Assembly (NCBI GenBank): GCA_023131215.1
Contig: JAGLZV010000008.1
Coordinates: 1 to 5,967 of the forward strand
Reading direction: 5' to 3'
DNA length: 5,967 bases
From: Candidatus Methanophagales archaeon
GTDB lineage: Archaea > Halobacteriota > Syntropharchaeia > Alkanophagales > Methanospirareceae
The notes under the pieces were generated by a model. The model was given only the letters and a program-made list of their open reading frames with translations, was not told the DNA's origin and searched no databases. Position 1 is the first letter of the stretch; each line of letters begins with the position of its first letter. Both the position numbers and the translations under genes were made by a program. This document shows positions 5,864 through 5,967 of this stretch, in pieces.

Positions 5864-5967
5864 ATGCGAAAGGTAATAAGAGACCCCATACATGGATACA
5901 TAGAAATAGATGACCTTGCAATTGCGATAATAGACACCGTGGAGATGCAGAGGTTGAGAAGAATAAG
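5864..5967 (+). CDS. HD-superfamily phosphohydrolase, N-terminal fragment
   Basis: 34 codons are present before the window ends: MRKVIRDPIHGYIEIDDL...IIDTVEMQRLRRI. The IRDPIHGYIEI start and the (I)IDTxExQRLRRI stretch are the hallmark N-terminus of COG1078 HD-domain proteins, relatives of dNTP triphosphohydrolases. These bind a metal through H...HD...D residues that would lie further downstream, so activity cannot be judged here. The known family acts on phosphorylated nucleotides or related substrates in the cytoplasm. The ATG at 5864 matches the usual family start; a TTG immediately upstream (5861) is possible. No Shine-Dalgarno is visible and a perfect hairpin abuts the start. The 193-bp gap with a terminator-like tract and hairpins suggests a separate transcription unit from the surface genes. 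Confidence 0.85.
   Translation, partial: MRKVIRDPIHGYIEIDDLAIAIIDTVEMQRLRRI

Noticed and set aside
5663..5893. Minus-strand 76-codon frame across the intergenic hairpins
   Set aside because: It is produced by the repeated A/T hairpins, runs into the HD gene and has no supporting motif.

Overview
The window looks archaeal, most likely euryarchaeal. Pointers are TATA-type promoter boxes, Shine-Dalgarno motifs of the GGTGA/GGGGG kind before some genes and none before others (leaderless style), pyrimidine-rich tracts after genes instead of GC-rich terminators, a short archaeal-type winged-helix regulator, and surface proteins held by a signal peptide and a C-terminal membrane helix. The intergenic A/T-rich hairpin repeats make me think of uncultivated methane- or alkane-oxidising archaea such as ANME-1/Methanophagales, but that is an impression, not a proof.

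Layout. (a) 1-671, minus strand, open at the window edge: a protein with two N-terminal membrane helices and a long cytoplasmic helical domain. (b) 658-1593, minus: a strongly diverged FtsZ/tubulin-fold protein, overlapping (a) by 14 nt, so the two form an operon. (c) 1656-2006, minus: a small winged-helix DNA-binding protein. (d) 2007-2087: a compact divergent promoter with nested perfect inverted repeats. (e) 2088-2285, plus: the N-terminal part of a small archaeal protein that, from memory, normally pairs with regulators like (c). It is cut off and runs in frame into (f). (f) 2286-3245, plus: a secreted helical protein with a C-terminal membrane anchor. (g) 3211-5670, plus: a large surface protein with about four Ig-like beta domains, a helical stalk and a C-terminal membrane anchor, overlapping (f) by 35 nt behind a strong ribosome binding site. 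(h) 5671-5863: a pyrimidine tract and three related A/T-rich hairpins. (i) 5864-end, plus: the start of an HD-superfamily phosphohydrolase (COG1078-like), probably a separate unit.

How the genes may work together (inference). The tubulin-like protein and its 2-TM partner would form a cytoplasmic and membrane layer. The two anchored proteins, divergently transcribed, would face the outside with only short tails in the cytoplasm. The set therefore resembles a candidate envelope-shaping or membrane-remodelling system around a non-canonical FtsZ-like protein. Makarova and Koonin (2010) proposed such a multicomponent system for a widespread FtsZ-like family, with a vWA protein and a distinct GTPase; neither of those is visible here, but the minus-strand operon continues out of the window. 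The regulator and truncated partner look like an unrelated module that landed between the two halves, broke the partner gene, and now supplies the promoter in front of the surface-protein genes.
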